Source: Protopterus annectens | Lineage: Eukaryota; Chordata; Ceratodontiformes; Protopteridae | Direction of reading: 5' to 3' | Assembly (NCBI RefSeq): GCF_019279795.1 | Contig: NC_056726.1 | Location: 1,014,236,771 to 1,014,300,770 of the forward strand | Length of the DNA: 64,000 nt | Part shown: one piece after another, positions 13,091 to 25,124 of the stretch | How positions within the stretch are numbered: the first letter of the stretch is position 1 | How the letters are laid out: each line of letters opens with the position of its first letter | Notes under the pieces: generated by a model | Seen by the model: only the letters and a program-made list of their open reading frames with translations | What the model was told of the DNA's origin: nothing | Databases searched by the model: none | Translations under genes and position numbers: made by a program

Positions 13091-14423
13091 GGTTTAAATT
13101 GTGTCTTAACATTTCTGCACTTGGATTTTCCTTAACTCCTTTTGTAAGACTGTCTTAGCTCATTGTTCCCTCTGTTTGAGTCTCATGATTAAGTGGCAAT
13201 TTGGTTACATAACTGATGCTTTAAGTGAAAGTTACCCTTTTCTTGCAGCATTTACATATTTAATTGTTAACCCTTGTTCAGAGGCTCAATATAGACAGAT
13301 AACTGGATTGTAAATTCACAGCTTCATAGAACATGAAGACAGAAATATAGCACCTGGCCCATATAATTTAACAGATAGGTTTGCCCTTTTTAAAGTATAC
13401 CCTCATTTCCTCAGACATTTCCTTTATAAATCCATTTCACCCTATCACTGCACTCTTTGTAAATTGTATTCTGCAAAGTATCCCTTTCCAGTATCCAGTC
13501 ATTTCAGTCTTTTTCACTCAGTACCTTTGCTCGCCTTATGTTTGTTACCCTTCTCCAAATCAACTTCATATTACTTCTCTCTATAGATAGATGTGGCCCT
13601 CTGAACTGGGTGACAGAAAGTTAAAAACAGTGTCAAAATGATGTGCACTGTATAAGAGTGTCATCTTTGCTTTCTTTGTGGTAACTCTTCTTAAGTCTCC
13701 AAGCTCCTAGCCTTTTAAATCACAATAGCAGACAATTTCTCTACATACCATCACCATCTGTGTATGCAGCTTTTAATATACTGGTGGTCCAGTAAGACCA
13801 TTTCTGACTAATTTCCTTGAGATGATTACACTCCTCTTGCATACTTGTTTAAATGAGGAATATAAATGGACTCCGTAGGTACATTACAAACACATAACTG
13901 GTAAAATGCACAGTTTGGGAGCCTAATCTTTATAAAGCTTAAAAAAACATTAGAGGGGATATCAAAATGTTTAAGGTGTTCACAGCAGAAGACCAAAAGC
14001 AGAAAAAGCGACCACAGTAAAAAGAATGAAGAGAGAGATGCAATGAATACGTAAAGACGTATTTCTTCACTGGCACTGAAGTGTTTAGGTAAGTTGGTGC
14101 ACATGACAGTTGAAACGACTCAAGGCAATTCTACCATTTATGTAAAGGTTATGAGTCTTTAATGAACGTCATTGCATTTTTGTATTTGGTTCCGTCTGTC
14201 TTCACTTGAATGCTTAAAACATGCAAGTCACTTATCCAGACAGCCTTCCTGAGTTGCATGAGAAAAGAAGTACTTCATCTGGTGGGTCATGTGCCTAACA
14301 AATAGTTAATAAAGATAAATGCATTTGTAAAAGGCCTGTTTAGGCTTAAGAAATGTTTAGAGAGGAGTGGAAAACAAAGCATTTTCTGTGTTTAAAGAGA
14401 TTAGAAGAGGAATTTGGAGAGGT
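13091..14423. other. no gene recognised; one hydrophobic open frame
   Basis: Mostly unassigned. The minus-strand frame 13826-14104 (92 codons) contains one strongly hydrophobic stretch ('LYVFIASLSSFFLLWSLFLL') that could span a membrane. There is no signal peptide, no convincing splice-site pair and no family I recognise, so I do not call it a gene. Confidence 0.4.
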
Positions 14424-14535
14424 TATCATGAGGTGTACATGGTGTGTACACCTCCTGGTAACTTCCTGATTTAGAGACAGCCCTACCACGGTGCTCTGGC
14501 ATAATGTTGTGTAGCACCGTGGTGGTGTGTCTCTG
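14424..14535. repeat. two adjacent long imperfect hairpins
   Basis: The first stem pairs GTTATCATGAGGTGTACA with its near-complement TGTACACCTCCTGGTAAC across a 3-5 nt loop (14424-14462). The second pairs about 21 nt, including the perfect 11-bp arms ACCACGGTGCT/AGCACCGTGGT, across a 17-nt loop (to about 14535). No coding capacity and no matching copy elsewhere in the window. Confidence 0.8.
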
Positions 14536-14743
14536 TGGCTGTGCTAAATGCTAATGAGGCATTCTAAGGGAGAGATCTATGCTGTCACTCCCAGAAATGC
14601 CTGCAGAAGGGCATTTATGCAGCATAGCAATTCAGAGGAACACTTGGCTGAGTAAAGTAATTCATTCACGTGTATTAATGAACATCCCAAAAGCTTATGC
14701 TAACACATCTTGTTGGAGGGAAGTTACAGGGCAGCTAGTGTTC

Positions 14744-14746
<3 letters not shown>

Positions 14747-14818
<72 letters not shown>
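14747..14818. repeat. (GT)n microsatellite
   Basis: About 36 GT units, perfect. Confidence 0.97.
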
Positions 14819-14827
<9 letters not shown>

Positions 14828-15763
14828 GGTGGTACATTCAAATGTCTATCAGTCTGCCAGGTCACAATAGGGGATTAGTTAGGAGGTAGGGTGGATTTGT
14901 GTGTGTGTATAGGTGAATGGGTCAGTGTGTCCATGACTGTGACTAGGTGGGGGGCTTGGTGTATATGTGTTTGTATATGCAGGGGGACATGTTCATAGAC
15001 TAGAGCAAACAATGCAACATTGTTGGGGCACACTAGACACCAGGAATATATGGTGTCTTAAACATGTTTGCAAAAGGACATAAGAAGATAAAGTTTTGCA
15101 ACATGAAAGACATGGGGTGGGGGTGAGGAGATACTAGACACCAGGGATATCCTATATAGTGTGCCTTAAAGACACTATAAAACATTCAAACCCTGCATGC
15201 TTGTCAGTTACACAGATGGAATTATGCCAAGGATAATGTAAGATACTATCTTTCACTTAATATGAAGGTGGGAAAAGACTTTGAACCCCACACCCTTGAC
15301 ACGGGAAAAAGCAGCATTAATCCACTTTGCTAAATCATCAATTAGTGAACAACGTTTTTTTTTTTCACATAAGAAGAAGTGTGACACTCTAATGTTTGGC
15401 ATTATCCAATGGCTACAATAGTTCATCAGTTACAAGGTAGAGGGCAGCTATAAGAGGTAACAGCAGGACCGTCCTGTAAAGCTGGACAGTTGAGAGGGTT
15501 ATGTCCATGGGGGAGGGGGGTCTTCAGGAGAAAGTTGAGAGGAATACTAGAGAACACGAAAGTATTTTTGAAATGTGACTCAGAGTCGCTTAAAAAATTA
15601 AAAGAGGAACAGGTCTAGCACAAGAGTGCAGCTTCTGCACAATAAGTGTGAAGCTGTAATGTCTGTCATTGCTGACTGATTGTAATCATCTGTATTGTAT
15701 GAGGGAAGAGGAAAACAAAAGAGGCAACGCTGGAAATCTGTGAACTCAAGGATAGGAATGAAG
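14819..15763. other. no gene recognised
   Basis: Unassigned. A degenerate duplication around 'actagacaccaggaatat' occurs near 15029 and 15133. Confidence 0.45.
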
Positions 15764-15788
15764 TGTGTGTGTGTGTGTGTGTGTGTGT
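15764..15788. repeat. (GT)n microsatellite
   Basis: About 12 GT units. Confidence 0.9.
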
Positions 15789-16974
15789 TGGAGGGATACA
15801 TTAGGTGGTTGCCTATGCTTCCATAATGCATGGACTGCCATTGTAAACTACCACAAAAGTATAAACCAGCTCTAGTGGTAGTTATCAGCAATTCAGAGAC
15901 ATGCACATTACCCAATGACAAAGTCTTTTTTCATTGCAGGTAATGTGTGTCTGAATGAAACATTCCCATATTGTGTAAACAGCCCCTTTTGCTGCTACTC
16001 ATAGCACCAACATTGGGGTTCTTTATGAATCCCCAAGAAAGTGATCTCAAAAGTTAAATAAGAGATTAGGTTCCATTTGAAATCTTATCTGCCTACTGTT
16101 AATGTAACTAAACTGCTATAAATTAACTGAAACGTTTCCAGAAATGTTCTGTTGCATGTTGGTGTTAGCATTCTCTCCTACTAATAACCTTCTGTAGTCA
16201 GGTATATAAGCAAGTGACTCTTGTCATAGATGTGATGTACTAATTAAATGCCTATACCTTGTGACTAACACAGAGTTTACATCTGCCACAAGCTACATTT
16301 ATCAGTGTAAGTAGTACCAAAGTGTGATGTGTTAACATATTTCTTTGCAAAAATGAAGAAAATACATGCAATGCCCTTAGAATATGTTTAACGCCTCATC
16401 TCTTCACCTTTGTCAACACTAAAGACATGCTCTGTCTCTTCCAAGTTCACATCAGAAGTCCTGGGCTGCATTACTGACTTGCATTTGTTCTAATAATTCA
16501 TGGTTAGTGTCAAAAATATGCAGAACCATACACCATAAAATGAAAAATATCTTGAAAATATTTCTCTCTGTTTATAATTACTTCTATTTGTATATTAATA
16601 TTATTGCAGTGAAGATTGTCTGTACACATTTATTCTTTGAAAACATCCAGAACAGCAAAATAATGAAACTACATCATTTTTGTATCTGTATATTTTGCCT
16701 CTTGTTTTCCCATTTATACATAATATTAAAATATATAATATTGAACAGCGGTAATTTTTAAACCTCAGTTTAATCCTAGTTTAACAAAAATCTGTTCATC
16801 TTCCTCACTCAGACAAAATTGTTTTAACTGCTGGGCACATTCTACTGTGAACTGTCATAAAAAACAACTTTTTGTTTCTTTTCAAATTGCTCTGTCCTTA
16901 CATTCAAATGAATACGCAGCTATTTCTATATTGTATGTATTGTGTACACACACGTACGCTCACATCAAACGTGT
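15789..16974. other. no gene recognised
   Basis: AT-rich unassigned DNA. The 84-codon frame 16507-16761 has low-complexity hydrophobic composition typical of translated AT-rich sequence. Confidence 0.45.
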
Positions 16975-16999
16975 GCACACACACACACACACACACAGA
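16975..16999. repeat. (CA)n microsatellite
   Basis: About 12 CA units, with looser CA/TG-rich sequence just upstream. Confidence 0.9.
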
Positions 17000-17911
17000 C
17001 ATATTTAAGGAAAAGAAATGCAAAGCTAAGTGCTAGTGAGTCTTCGTATAGATTTCATGGGGCATCAAGTTTTTTCTGAGAAACTGTTCCTAGAAAAATG
17101 TTGGAGTAGGTGTTCTTGTGAACTTTGACAAGCTCTTAATATTATTCAGTTAAGAATGCATTAAGGAGCTTTGCAAGATAATAGTAACAATATTATTAGA
17201 CACATTACATCTCCTTTGGTTTGTTCTCTGTATAGGTAGGTACCACTCAATGTTTAATGCTAATAATGAAGTGGGGGTCTGCCAACAAATTTAATGTAGA
17301 CACAGAAAAAAAAATAATGCTATATAAAGTAACATGTAATAACTTTATTTGGAAATATAAATGAGAACTTGAAAACATGCTGTGCATAAAAATAAAATGG
17401 TTCAATTGTTTTAATTCTAACCTAGTGCTAATGACAACATAGAGGGGAAAGGTTGTACCAAACAAAAGGAAAGAAATGTGTGGTACTTGGGGATAAAGCT
17501 GATCACTGCAAATGTGTCATCATTTGTTCTGATGGGAAAACTAATGAGCTCATGTATATATACACAGTGCTGATAGTTTTCATAGTCTAGCCATGTAACA
17601 TATGGTACCGTCACCTTTGCCTTCATTTCATGGGTTTATTTTCAGTGCACATCTCTATGTTTCACAGTATGTCAGAGTGTCATGGAATATGCAGTTATGT
17701 ATGTTTTCTCTGGTCTATTTATTTTCTTTTTGCCCAAGGATACAAAACAAATCTTCAAAGGTGCCAGATGGGTTTTGGGACTTTTTCATTCCTTTAACAT
17801 TTTTGACAGTTTGAACATCATTTTGTATTTTACATTTTTCCAGAACAGAAATCTTGGAGCAAAATCTTAACATTTAAAATGCTAGAATACATATTGTTGT
17901 AGTTGTTTCCC
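17000..17911. other. no gene recognised
   Basis: Unassigned AT-rich DNA with overlapping short open frames on both strands. Confidence 0.45.
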
Positions 17912-17965
17912 AACTCCTTCAAACTTTGTATAAACCTGTTGTCCTTCAAACTTTGTATAAACCTG
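17912..17965. repeat. 27-bp tandem duplication
   Basis: TCCTTCAAACTTTGTATAAA plus seven more bases, present twice head to tail with no differences seen. Confidence 0.92.
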
Positions 17966-18437
17966 TTGTAGTTATAATATGGGAGTGAATCCAAGAAATC
18001 CTGCTGAAAGTCCTGCATTTATGTTGAGATTTTTTTTCTGATGTTGTGGAGTCAGACATTTTTATTACTGAATTGCAATACAGTTACTTTATCAAGACTG
18101 AACAGCCCAAACTGCAATTTATTTTGATGCAAAATTCCAGCAGTATAGTTTGTATGCTTATTCATTGTTATATGTGTTCAAAATGTCCATTCACTGAACA
18201 TTTTCCATCTTCCTACATCCATTCAGTGTTAACAAACATCATGTGGGAACCGGAGCAAGTTTATATATGTGGATATGTGTAGAAAGGGACACACGTGTGA
18301 CAAAAACCCTTTCTGTGACTGTTGTCCTGTCAGCACACATTCATCAACCACATCTGATCTGTAGTCAAAACATAAAAACTGTTTATACAGAGGTGAAGCC
18401 CCGTGCACCCCGACATGAGGATGTACTCCACACTGAG

Positions 18438-18543
18438 ATATATATATATATATATATATATGTGTATGTATAAGCACACAACTATACATATATAGACACA
18501 CACACAGAACTATACACCTCTCTCTCTACACACACACACACAC

Positions 18544-18580
<37 letters not shown>

Positions 18581-18582
18581 CG

Positions 18583-18638
<56 letters not shown>
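18438..18638. repeat. compound TA/CA/TG/TA microsatellite with long palindrome
   Basis: A (TA)n tract at about 18440-18461, CA-rich sequence, then (CA)n-TATATATA-(TG)n at 18531-18578, which is self-complementary over most of its length, then about 25 TA units at 18588-18637. The central part can form a cruciform. Confidence 0.95.
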
Positions 18639-18639
<1 letters not shown>

Positions 18640-20192
18640 GTCCAACATATGTATTTTGTTTGGTTATGACAGAAATTCATTTCATTGCCATCAACAGCTG
18701 TGCTCCCAGCAGTCTCTGCTGCCTAATCTAAACATGTTTATGACCACACATAACCTGTAGAAGATGGTAAGTCATCATTTTGTAAAGATAAGGCTCACAA
18801 CAGTGCATTGTCCCATATAAGAGGAGGAAGTATTTCCACTGTAGATTGTAAGATGGCAAGGAAGTGACCAGACAAAACAGTGTGAGAGCTACCAAAATAA
18901 AGCATCGGCACCAATGCCCTTGGAAGCTTTCAATGCTATGCTGTTAGCTGAATCAGTTCATATCTGTGAAGATGTGAGTTTGAAATACTATTGGTCTTCT
19001 GTCTTTCTGACTGTGAGGACAGAGCAACAATACGCACTGCGATGTTTTATAAGATGAAAATTGCTGTACAAAATTGGCAACATTTAACATATCCACATTG
19101 CTGCCATGTATGGAAAACAGACAAAAGTAACAAAAAAGTTGTTCTAGAAAGTGTCACATTTTAGTTAAGCTGAAATACATTATTCTGATGGATTCTGCAG
19201 TTTCTTCACTATGGAATATCTTACTGCATTTAAAACCACCTGAGCACAGATACTCATCTATTCAAGTCATTTATAAGATGTGTTAAAGAACATTGGCTCA
19301 TTTCAGCAAGATACTAATCAAGTCTAAAAAAATAATTTGTTAATCATGAACAATTTCTATGCATTATCACATTAAGTATGGGACCAGTGGCATTTTTTTC
19401 TTTAAGATATAAATGTATACATTGCATTAGAGTGAAGCTTTGCTTTGCTGCTTAAAATAAGCTAATACTTCACCTTTTCAGTGATGCATCTCTGAAGTAG
19501 GATGGGTCTTCAGACTGGTAACTCTGTCTAAAAAAGCAGCATTACCTCACAAAACAACTCATTTACGTTTCTGCTATACATTTAACAAATGCTGGTATGA
19601 AAGTATTGGCCTGCATAAAACTGTACAATGTTCTCATTAACCTTATCATGAAAGGTCTAATACACGTCATCTTGTAAAAACTCAACAACTGCTAAAACAA
19701 GGCAGATACTTTTCTGAATTGTGTACTTTAAATTGGGAAGTTTAGTTAATAAGTAGCAGTTACCTATCGTCATCATATAAGGCAAACATCACTGTTAGAG
19801 AAGTACGCTGAGCAAGTCATATGGCTTAGCCTTGTCCATAGCACTGACCTGTGCTAAGTGAATACAAGCATGTTATGGAAACTACTCTGGCTAGACTGTA
19901 GATATGTTACTTTGTGTGCTAGTTTTACAGTTTATGTTGAGGTGACCACTTCAAAAACTCTAATAAAATGCAAATGGTAAGTAAAGTATTATTCATTAAT
20001 GACCATGTATTGTTAGCTATGCATGTTGACTACGTTGCTGTATAGGCCCAACCACTATTAGTAACAGGTAAACACACGTCTTGCTTTTTTTTTCTCTTAT
20101 TAACCTTTCACATTGTAATTCCTTTCTTCTGTATTGGGTAACACACTACAGTGAGTATATCAGCATGCTAGTACATAAGAAAAATATCACAA
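18639..20192. other. no gene recognised
   Basis: Unassigned AT-rich DNA without an open frame or repeat that I recognise. Confidence 0.45.
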
Positions 20193-20325
20193 GGGAGGAT
20201 GGCATAATGGTTAAGGTGTTTACCTGGCAAACATAAGGTGCAGGGTTTGATTCTCAAGTGGGGTAATTGGCTAGGCTTAAAATGGCCCATGAGGGGCAAT
20301 TAGCCTAGTACTAACCTATGAACCT
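20193..20325 (+). mobile_element. tRNA-derived SINE with CR1-type 3' tail (copy 1)
   Basis: The head holds Pol III promoter boxes: an A-box-like TGGCATAATGGTTAAGG, and 'GGTTTGATTCTC', close to the B-box consensus GGTTCGANTCC. The 3' half is the CR1 terminus, with hairpin arms TTGGCTAGGCTT and TTAGCCTAGTA and a tail CTATGAACCTAA. Length is about 133 bp. Copies 2 and 3 are at 24983 and 60063. It is nonautonomous and presumably mobilised by CR1 reverse transcriptase. Confidence 0.85.
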
Positions 20326-20479
20326 AACTCTGTAGTTTTTCTGAGCATGCTATACAACCACTGTTTTGCTAAAACCTACTCCAACCGTGGTGTTTGGATA
20401 CCATTTTTGCACAATTTCCTGTGGTGTTTGCAGATTGCCAAGTAGGCTCATGGTGTATCATTTGGATTTATGCTCATTA

Positions 20480-22915
20480 AGATGCTGACACGTGCATCTG
20501 AAGCATGTTCACTGGGATGTTGGCACATCTGTCAAGAGTATTGTCATTGGATGTTTTCACATCTGTCAGGTGCATTCTAACTAGGATGTTTCTACATCTA
20601 TTAGGATTATACTTACTACGATATTTGCATATTCTTTGGGACTATACTTACCAGAGTATCTTTACATCTTTTGGGAGTATACTTACTAGGGTATTTTCTC
20701 ACTGGGGTGTTGACATACCTGCCTAGAAAATGGTCACTGGGATTTTTGCATATCTGTCTGTAATATGTTAATTAGGATGTTTATCCATCACTCTGGAGGA
20801 CACAGTGGAATGAAATTTGCTTAACTGGATGCTGGCATATTATTCAGTGATATACATACTAGAATATTTGCATACCCATCTGAAGTAAACTCACTGGGAT
20901 GATTGTGCAACCACTTGATACATGCCTATTTGGATACTGGCACAGTGTTCAGGATTATGTTTACTGAAATGTTTGTTCATAACTCAGGAATATGCCCACT
21001 GCTATGTTCATTTTCCATTTAAGAGTATGTTAGCTATAACCTTTGGAAGTACTCTCACTGTGTTTCTGCATCTTTTAATAATATGTTCACTGAAGTATTT
21101 GCATATCCTTTAGGATACCGACTGTGAATTTTGCTCATCCTTTGCCAGTATTTGTACATCATTTAGAAATATACTCCTTTGGGTATCTACGCATCAATTT
21201 GTACTATATTCACTGAACTCTGTTGACATCCTTTGGGAAAATATTAACTGCAGTGTTTGCACAGTTTTTTGAGAGTATGCACAGTGGAGTTTATGTACAT
21301 CCTTTGTCAGTTTTCTTGCTGAAGCATTTGCATATCTTCTGGAAATATAGCAAATGGGATTAAAGCAGATAATTTGGAAGTATTTTCAGTTAGGTATTTG
21401 CACATCCTTTAGGAATATACTTACTAGAGTATTCTTTTAGGAGTCCATTTACTAGAGTATTTGCACACCCTTTGGGAATATACTTACTATAGCATTTTTA
21501 CACCTTTTGGGAGTATACTTACTAGGGTATTTGCACATAGGTTCATAGGTTCATACCTAGGCTCTCTGCTGGGGGGCATTATAGCCCAGCTCGATTCTGT
21601 ATAGTATGGCTTTTTTACTGATTTGATGATTTTTTTATTTTTGGCCTTTTACTGGTTTTCTGTCTAATAGTCTGACACGGGGTGACACCTGGTACAAAAC
21701 CATCCAACCCCATCCACCCCACGAGATTCTTCTTGAAGATTCTTTTGAGTGAGATTCCACATGAACTGGAATTCTATTCATTCCAGAGGGGCCTCTGGGT
21801 TAGTGAGCTGTCCTCCAGCTGAACCTGTCCCTCCAGCAAGTTTATTTCTTTTCTGTGTGAGTGTGTGGCTCTAGAGTGTGTGGTTTATGAGGATTTAGGA
21901 TGTCCAGGTGGAGCATGTCCATTAATTCTGGATTTGACATAGCTTTGTATGTCAGGCAGACAGATCACCTTATGTGTAGAGGGTATGGTACTGAGTAGAG
22001 CTGGAGTTTTTGCATCTGTTTGAGACCCTGGATCCTTGATCCTCTTGATGAGATACTTTTTTCTACTTTTTGGTTGTGTCGGGTGAGTAAAGGGCATATA
22101 AGGTAAGTCCATAAAGGGGCGAGATTGGGGATGAGGGATGAATGATGGGGAGACTGAAAGGCTCTTTATCTCTGATGACCTGGTTTGTGAAGTCTTTGAA
22201 GGGCTATGTAGAAGGTCTTTCTTCTCACTTTGCAATGTGGTTTTAACTTGGTAGTGTTAACAGGTCAGATTGGTGGTTCCTTAACTTTAATGTTGTTTTG
22301 CCTCTGTATTCAATGTACTATTTTTGGGTTTTTTGTGTAAGGCAGTTTGTATACATTTTTTTTATTTTTTTGTTTAAACCATTTGAATATTGACTTATGG
22401 TCAAACCATGGCCATGGCACTGTGGGTGTGTTGAAGTCAGCTTGTTTGCTGTCATATCCCTGTTGTTTGCAGTTAGGGCGCCCAAATGGTGACAGTTGCT
22501 GGTAGTTGGGAGCCAGAGTCCCCCAGTACTCTCTGTACAAGAGTGGTCCGAGTCTGACCGAATTGTGATGCCATCCGACGTCAACCCTGTGGGAGTGGTT
22601 TCACTCTGGGTTTCTCCTCTGTGGAGCCAGTGGCTGGATGCAGCATTCTAGATGTTCTGTCTTTGACATTATTGGATAGCTTATCTATGAGAAGTGGGGG
22701 GTGGGTATTGTGGAGGTATTTACAAAATGTGCCCAAGGTGATTGTGTGTCATGACCACCGCACATCCTTTTGGAGGACACATACTAAGGTATTTGCACAT
22801 CCTTTGGAAGTATAATTACTAGAGTATTTTGACATCTTTTGGGAGTAGACTTGCTACAGTATTTGCACATTCGTTTTGGAGTACACTTAGGATATTTGTC
22901 ATATACATACTAGGG
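20480..22915. repeat. degenerate ~35-bp minisatellite, interrupted by a CR1
   Basis: Dozens of diverged units follow the pattern 'TTACTAGGGTATTTGCACAT' plus 'CCTTTGGGAGTATA'. Units near 21420-21540 have a period of about 35 bp; those nearer 20480 are longer and more diverged. The pattern resumes after the CR1, from 22766 to about 22915. The 60-70-codon frames across it are by-products. Confidence 0.8.
21539..22765 (-). mobile_element. CR1 LINE, rearranged copy within the minisatellite
   Basis: On the minus strand the CR1 C-terminal region is readable across at least two frames: 'LYALYSPDTTK', then 'VCLTYKAMSNPELMDMLHLD', then a 'TCWRDRF'-type block. It ends with a 3' UTR and the terminal repeat (AGGTTCATAGGTTCATACCT on plus). 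The upstream ~500 bp (22240-22765), including an 88-codon frame, is not recognisable CR1 RT and may be 5' UTR/ORF1 joined by an internal deletion. GCACAT borders both ends and may be the TSD. Confidence 0.72.
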
Positions 22916-24884
22916 TGTTTTCACCCAGCTTTTGTAAGCGGAAACTTTTTGTCCATGCTGATATAAGAGAAGTAATGTAGGGCATAGTCCCAAAGTCTTT
23001 TCCATGTCTGTCTGAGCATATGCACATTCCAGGCTTTAAGCAAATGTTTTTTGCCACTGAACAAGCAAACAGTACTATCTGTGTAGTACATATAAAAAGG
23101 TAGAGTGAACTGCAGGCACTGGAATTTATCAATAATGAAATAATGGCCAAGTGAATTCATTAAACATATTTGGTTACTGAACTACATACATACTGGCAAT
23201 AAGGCAAAATTATTTCACTGTATGCAGGTCAGCAGAAGGAAAAATCTTATTGGAGATGTGCCACTTTAGTGTGTAAATAAAGTCAATCTGCTGTTGTTTC
23301 CTTGTGGGTGGGACATCATGAAACACTTGGTTTGTATTTTGTTTTATGGTGCCCAGAGTACTGTCCCTGTTGTGCCTTATTGTTTAATGATTTCATACTG
23401 GATAAGAGAACAGTGATATCTATGAGCCCATAATTCTGTTCTCACTGGGCAAGAAGAAGATCCCAGTAAACAGAAGGTATTCTATTGTTACTTTGCATAT
23501 GCTCGGACATTGGCCAAAGGCAGAAATGTGTCAGGTGATCACTTCTATGGTATGTGATTGAGCACTCGCATGTTTGAATGCCATAGCATCGAATCCAAAA
23601 GTTCAAAATTGAAAAAGTTAAAAAAAAAAGACAGAAAACATCTTTATGCAGAGGAGCAAGCCCCTGTACCCCTTTATCCCCTACTGTTTATATATACCAA
23701 CTCCAAGACTGCAGCATAGCAGAGAAATGGCAAATTCCCACTCCACTTTTGTACTGCAACCTCCGACAAACAGGGCCAGCAGACACGTTTTGACATTCCA
23801 AATATTTGACCTTAAGCCAGTAATCCAGGTGATCATACAGTTATGACAAATCCCCAGTCACCCTTAACTTTGCTTTTACTAATATAGTAGGAAATACTGT
23901 ACACACTCTCCCTAGATGGTGGGCTACAGAATAAGAACTGTGCCTTTGTTGTCAGTAAAGTTGCAGGCATGCACACTAAGAAGAAAGAAAATCTCTCCCT
24001 TGTCTTGGTTATACCTTCACTTAACTGGAATGCATACCTTCCAAGAAGATGCATTACCCTAGGGTGGTCTAACTTCCATATAATCCCCAAAGATCACAGA
24101 AAGAAATTGCAGTTAATAGGTTAATGTTTTTGTAGGGCTTGACTATTAGTCTGGACAACTGAAAGAAAATGCTGCAAAAAGCAAAGGAAGTCCATTTGAA
24201 ACTTAACTTTCATTCACACATGAAAAGGAAATAATGCCTTGGCTAGAGGCTTCAAGTTTACCTTTGAGCCTGAGTAACCTTGAAGACTTCTTTTTCTGAG
24301 TGGAAAATGTTGATATAAATGGAGCTATTTACTTCTGTTGTGTTTTCTTTAAGTGTTTGCTCTGAAATTACAAGTCAAAAGGTGAATTTTATGTATTTCA
24401 TTATTAGTCTGGAAAGCCTAGCAATGTATTTAATATGGTGGTTCACAGAGGCTGCAGATTGTGTTCATTCTTGCTAGTGAAATCCAGTCATTTGACTATC
24501 ACAAAGAAGGAAGTGATTGTGCTGTTCCTTAGGCCATGAATAGCCATTATATGGGGTAGATGACATTATTTGTCTACAAAAGCATGCAAAGTGGTCGAGT
24601 AATCAAGCTTCAAGAGCCATCATCAGAAACTTCAGAAAGCATCACCAGTGATCTTAAAGGAAAGGAAACACATGATTGAAATGCACAGGTACATAAAGGG
24701 TGAAAATAATAAGGGAAACAAACAGTTTATAATACTATGCAAATAAAGCAAAGACAAGGACATATAAATAATTTATTTTAAAAACTTATGCCAAGAAAAT
24801 GAAAAATGAAGGCAGACAGCTGACTATAATAGCTGTCGTCAGGTTTGGATTTACCTGAAACATTGTCCTTGATGGTACATCAAG
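22916..24884. other. no gene recognised
   Basis: Unassigned DNA. Overlapping minus-strand frames at 22899-23160 and the frame at 23833-24090 have no recognisable domain. Confidence 0.45.
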
Positions 24885-24955
24885 AGCGATAGAAGAGTCA
24901 GAAGCGTGCTTGGCCCATAACCCCAAGGTTAATGGATTGTAACCATCCTCTGCTA
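24885..24955 (+). pseudogene. initiator tRNA-Met-like pseudogene
   Basis: 71 bp aligning to vertebrate initiator tRNA-Met from memory. The D-arm end 'GAAGCGTGCT', the anticodon arm 'TGGCCCATAACCCC' with CAT anticodon, and the T-arm plus acceptor end 'AACCATCCTCTGCTA' are near-identical. The 5' third is badly diverged, so the acceptor stem no longer pairs fully. The B-box region reads GGATTGTAACC instead of GGATCGAAACC. No obvious SINE body follows. I judge it a decayed gene copy; a tRNA-Met-derived SINE head is the alternative. Confidence 0.78.
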
Positions 24956-24972
24956 TGTAAAGGAGAAAAAGC

Positions 24973-24980
24973 TTTTTTTT
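24973..24980 (+). terminator. T8 run, RNA polymerase III terminator-like
   Basis: Eight T residues 17 bp after the tRNA-Met-like 3' end, the position expected for a Pol III stop signal of that unit. It could equally be a chance run. Confidence 0.4.
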
Positions 24981-24982
24981 AA

Positions 24983-25124
24983 GGGGGTGGATGTGACATA
25001 ATGATTAAGGTCTTCACCTCATAGGCACAAGGTACAGGGTTTAATTCTCACCATGGGTTATTGGCTAGGCTTAAAATGACCCTTCAGGGCAGTTAGTCTA
25101 GTATTCACCTTTGAACCCATGAGT
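24983..25124 (+). mobile_element. tRNA-derived SINE with CR1-type 3' tail (copy 2)
   Basis: Same layout as the copy at 20193: A-box-like 'GTGACATAATGATTAAGG', B-box-like 'GGTTTAATTCTC', CR1 hairpin arms TTGGCTAGGCTT and TTAGTCTAGTA, and the tail 'TTTGAACCCATGAG'. It begins 28 bp after the tRNA-Met-like pseudogene, but its own head is a different tRNA-like sequence. Confidence 0.83.

Noticed and set aside
24590-24660. Possible hammerhead on the minus strand (CTGATGATGGCTC...)
   Set aside because: The CTGATGA core is present, but no GAAA follows at a workable distance and no stem I complement was found.
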